Source: Streptosporangiaceae bacterium
Lineage (GTDB): Bacteria; Actinomycetota; Actinomycetes; Streptosporangiales; Streptosporangiaceae
NCBI GenBank assembly: GCA_030045295.1
Contig: JASIGD010000022.1
Span: forward strand, 1-8,008
DNA length: 8,008 bases
Reading direction: 5' to 3'
Positions 6,133 through 8,008 of this stretch are shown here, in pieces (within the stretch, counting starts at the first letter, position 1; each line of letters begins with the position of its first letter). The position numbers were made by a program, and so were the translations under genes. Below the pieces are notes generated by a model. It saw only the letters and a list, made by a program, of their open reading frames with translations. It had not been told where the DNA came from and did not search any database.

Positions 6133-7359
6133 TTAAGTAACGCTCTCCGTCTCAGTTTGTTCCCGCCGTAGCAGTTCTCGCCTGAGCCGGGCGATGTCAT
6201 GCTTCCCGCTGGAGAGCGTCGGAACTGTGTCGACGATCACGATCTTGCTCGGAGCAGCGTAACGCGGCAAGCGCTCTCGCACATGCAGACGGAGCAATTC
6301 GAGCCCCGGCGGGTCGGCCGGGTCGGCCGGCACCACGACCGCGACGACCCGTTCGCCCCATTCCCGGTCCGGCAGGCCGATCACCGCCGCGTCGCTGACG
6401 CCGGGGCACGCCTGCAGGGCCCCCGCCACCTCCGCGGGCACCACCTTGTACCCGCCGGTGTTGATGACGTCGTCGGCGCGGCCGCGCACGACCAGCCGCC
6501 CCGAGGCGTCGATGCGCCCCAGGTCCCCGGTCCGGAACCAGCCATCGTCCGGTCCCTGCCGCCTGTCGCGGTACCCGGAGAACAACACGGGACCCCCGAT
6601 CCAGATGCGCCCGCTGCCGTCACGCACGGCATCGTCGCGGATCTCCACCCGCACCCCGTCCAGCGGGAAGCCGTCGTACACGCAGCCGCCGCAGGTCTCG
6701 GTCATGCCGTAGGTCGTCACCACCGGGACCCGCGCGGCCCGGGCGGCGTCCAGCAGGCCCGGCGGCGCCGCGGCCCCGCCGAGTAGTACCGAGCGGAATC
6801 CCGCGAGCGGTGTCGATATATCGGTACCGCCGCCGAGCAGCCTGTGGAGCTGGGTCGGCACCAGCGAAACATGCGCGCAGCCGCTGCCGCGGACCGTCTG
6901 CGCGTCGGCCCGGTCCGCCAGCACCGCGTCGGTGCCGCTGACCAGCGAGCGCACCAGGACCTGGATAGCGGGGATGTACGCGGCCGGCAGGCAGCACAGC
7001 CAGCGCTCGCCCGGCCTGGCGCCGAGCCGGGCGAGCGAGGCCCGCGCCGAGTGCAGCAGCGCGGCAGCGCTCAGCTCAACCCCCTTCGGCGCTCCGGTGG
7101 ACCCGGAGGTGCCGACGACGACCGCCGTACTGTCGGCGACGCCCCTTTTTTCTCCCGAACGAGCCGTGGTAACACCCCCGGGATCCTCGATCGTCGCCGG
7201 GGCGAGCGCGGCGAGCAGGTCGTCCAGCCGGGCCGCGGGCAGCCTGGCGTCCAGCGGCGCGATCGCCGGCCCGGTACCGTCGAGCGCCGCCGCGAGCAAC
7301 TCGACCAGGCGTGGGGTGGCCCGCTCGACCAGGACCGCGTGCAGGGAGCGCATGCTCAC
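6133..7359 (-). CDS. menE: o-Succinylbenzoate-CoA ligase (MenE)
   Basis: MenE adenylates o-succinylbenzoate and joins it to CoA, giving the substrate of MenB in menaquinone synthesis. The 408-residue protein has the acyl-adenylate (ANL) motifs in order: phosphate loop [10 protein letters not shown] (84-93), TTYGMTE (215-221), SGYRDR (261-266), [11 protein letters not shown] (274-284), hinge-region GYKVVPAE (303-310) and catalytic Lys386 in SSGKHD. It is shorter at the N-terminus than E. coli MenE (about 450 residues), as is usual in actinobacteria. The assignment to MenE rather than another acyl-CoA ligase rests on this short form plus menB directly across the divergent spacer. The start is GTG 7359 or ATG 7353; neither has a ribosome site. 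A TAACCT box at 7374-7369 could give a leaderless transcript beginning at the GTG. A run of six A then four G lies in the linker before the phosphate loop (minus strand, near 7142-7151). Confidence 0.9.
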   Translation of the reverse strand: MSMRSLHAVLVERATPRLVELLAAALDGTGPAIAPLDARLPAARLDDLLAALAPATIEDPGGVTTARSGEKRGVADSTAVVVGTSGSTGAPKGVELSAAALLHSARASLARLGARPGERWLCCLPAAYIPAIQVLVRSLVSGTDAVLADRADAQTVRGSGCAHVSLVPTQLHRLLGGGTDISTPLAGFRSVLLGGAAAPPGLLDAARAARVPVVTTYGMTETCGGCVYDGFPLDGVRVEIRDDAVRDGSGRIWIGGPVLFSGYRDRRQGPDDGWFRTGDLGRIDASGRLVVRGRADDVINTGGYKVVPAEVAGALQACPGVSDAAVIGLPDREWGERVVAVVVPADPADPPGLELLRLHVRERLPRYAAPSKIVIVDTVPTLSSGKHDIARLRRELLRREQTETESVT

Positions 7360-7397
7360 GATCGTTAAGGTTAGAACCCGGAATGAGGAGGTTACGA
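7360..7397. promoter_or_regulatory. Divergent menE-menB promoter spacer
   Basis: Only 38 bp separate the two start codons, and the stretch is clearly richer in A/T than the genes. It holds a minus-strand TAACCT (7374-7369) that could serve menE as a -10 box. The imperfect palindrome GGTTAGAACC (7369-7378) also lies here, and the 8-bp palindrome ACGATCGT (7358-7365) overlaps the menE start. GAGGAGG (7385-7391) is the menB ribosome site, six bases before its GTG. The menB promoter must lie partly inside the menE 5' end, so the two genes probably influence each other's transcription. The exact promoter elements are inferred. Confidence 0.5.
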
Positions 7398-8008
7398 GTG
7401 ATCGAATGGAAGCGGTCCGGCCCGGAACCTGGAAAGGACTACTCCGACATCCTTTACGACACCGCCGACGGCATCGCGAAGATCACCATCAACCGGCCCG
7501 AAGTAAGGAACGCGTTCCGGCCGACCACGCTCTTCGAGCTTTCGCACGCGTTCAACGTCGCGCGGGACGCCGCCGACATCGGTGTGATCATTCTCACCGG
7601 CGCCGGAGACAAGGCGTTCTGCTCCGGCGGCGACCAGAAGATCCGCGGCGACGACGGCTACGTCGACGATCGCGGCGTCGGGCGGCTTAACGTGCTCGAC
7701 CTGCAGGTACAGATCCGGCGCACGCCCAAGCCGGTGATCGCGATGGTGGCGGGCTACGCGATCGGCGGCGGGCACGTGCTGCACGTGTGCTGCGACCTGA
7801 GCATCGCCGCTGACAACGCGGTCTTCGGCCAGACCGGACCCAAGGTCGGGTCCTTCGACGGAGGCTACGGATCCTGGCTGCTCGCGGCCACGGTCGGCCT
7901 GAAGAAGGCGCGCGAGATCTGGTACCTGTGCCGCCAGTACGACGCGCACCAGGCGCTGGAAATGGGCCTGGTCAACGCCGTGGTCCCGCTCGCGTCGCTG
8001 GAGGAGGA
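7398..8008 (+). CDS. menB: 1,4-Dihydroxy-2-naphthoyl-CoA synthase (MenB), 3' end cut by the window
   Basis: MenB closes the ring of o-succinylbenzoyl-CoA to give DHNA-CoA in menaquinone synthesis. It is a crotonase-fold enzyme that normally forms hexamers. The visible 203 residues, out of roughly 275-300 expected, match MenB closely: CSGGDQK (75-81), the mobile loop with Tyr88, LNVLDLQ (97-103), the oxyanion segment [12 protein letters not shown] (118-129), [20 protein letters not shown] (132-151), SFDGGYGS (152-159) and YLCRQYDA. The FGQTGP motif, with Gly147 at the key site, marks the bicarbonate-dependent type I enzymes rather than those with a built-in Asp. GTG 7398 is chosen because GAGGAGG lies six bases upstream. 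An in-frame ATG at 7383 overlaps that site and lacks one of its own. The frame is open to the last base. Confidence 0.97.
   Translation, partial: MIEWKRSGPEPGKDYSDILYDTADGIAKITINRPEVRNAFRPTTLFELSHAFNVARDAADIGVIILTGAGDKAFCSGGDQKIRGDDGYVDDRGVGRLNVLDLQVQIRRTPKPVIAMVAGYAIGGGHVLHVCCDLSIAADNAVFGQTGPKVGSFDGGYGSWLLAATVGLKKAREIWYLCRQYDAHQALEMGLVNAVVPLASLEE

Noticed and set aside
7138..7156. Six-A run (minus strand) in menE as a programmed frameshift site
   Set aside because: The run is in phase GAA AAA AGG, which does not match the X XXY YYZ slippery pattern. The frame continues intact into the conserved ligase motifs. It lies in a variable linker.

Overview
The window is ordinary chromosomal DNA from a very GC-rich bacterium, almost certainly an actinomycete. 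The evidence is a strong G/C bias at third codon positions, GTG starts alongside ATG, an HrdB/SigA-like sigma factor and a short actinobacterial-type MenE. MenE and MenB indicate that menaquinone is made by the classical o-succinylbenzoate route. This argues against a typical Streptomyces, which uses the futalosine route, but the genus cannot be named from this sequence.

Layout. Bases 1-134 hold the 3' end of an unidentified membrane-protein-like gene (+). Its last codons run into a seven-copy tandem repeat (117-230) that fills the gap to the convergent WYL-domain regulator (254-1285, -). This regulator is divergent from a small FMN/PNPOx-fold protein gene (1349-1852, +). A perfect 10-bp inverted repeat lies between their two starts and is a strong operator candidate. 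A metallo-beta-lactamase-fold hydrolase gene (1917-2993, +) follows, then a cytochrome P450 gene (3155-4618, +) with its own likely promoter and two adjacent 13-bp palindromes. A strong hairpin separates the P450 from a convergent principal-type sigma-70 gene (4698-6017, -). Upstream of the sigma gene on the same strand is menE (6133-7359, -). Across a 38-bp divergent spacer lies menB (7398 to the window end, +, incomplete).

How the genes may work together. MenE (OSB-CoA ligase) and MenB (DHNA-CoA synthase) catalyse consecutive steps of menaquinone synthesis and form a divergent pair. The WYL regulator probably controls the PNPOx gene, itself, and perhaps the MBL gene 64 bp further on. The P450 is a complete, apparently active haem enzyme with no ferredoxin or reductase gene beside it, so its substrate cannot be inferred here. 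The sigma factor keeps regions 1.1 to 4.2 but has a substitution in the -10 recognition helix, so it may be a group 2 paralogue rather than the housekeeping factor.

I found no CRISPR array, insertion sequence, tRNA, rRNA or prophage gene, and no convincing new multi-gene system. The items most worth checking are the inverted repeat at 1304-1328, the tandem array at 117-230, the paired palindromes before the P450, and the region 2.4 change in the sigma factor.
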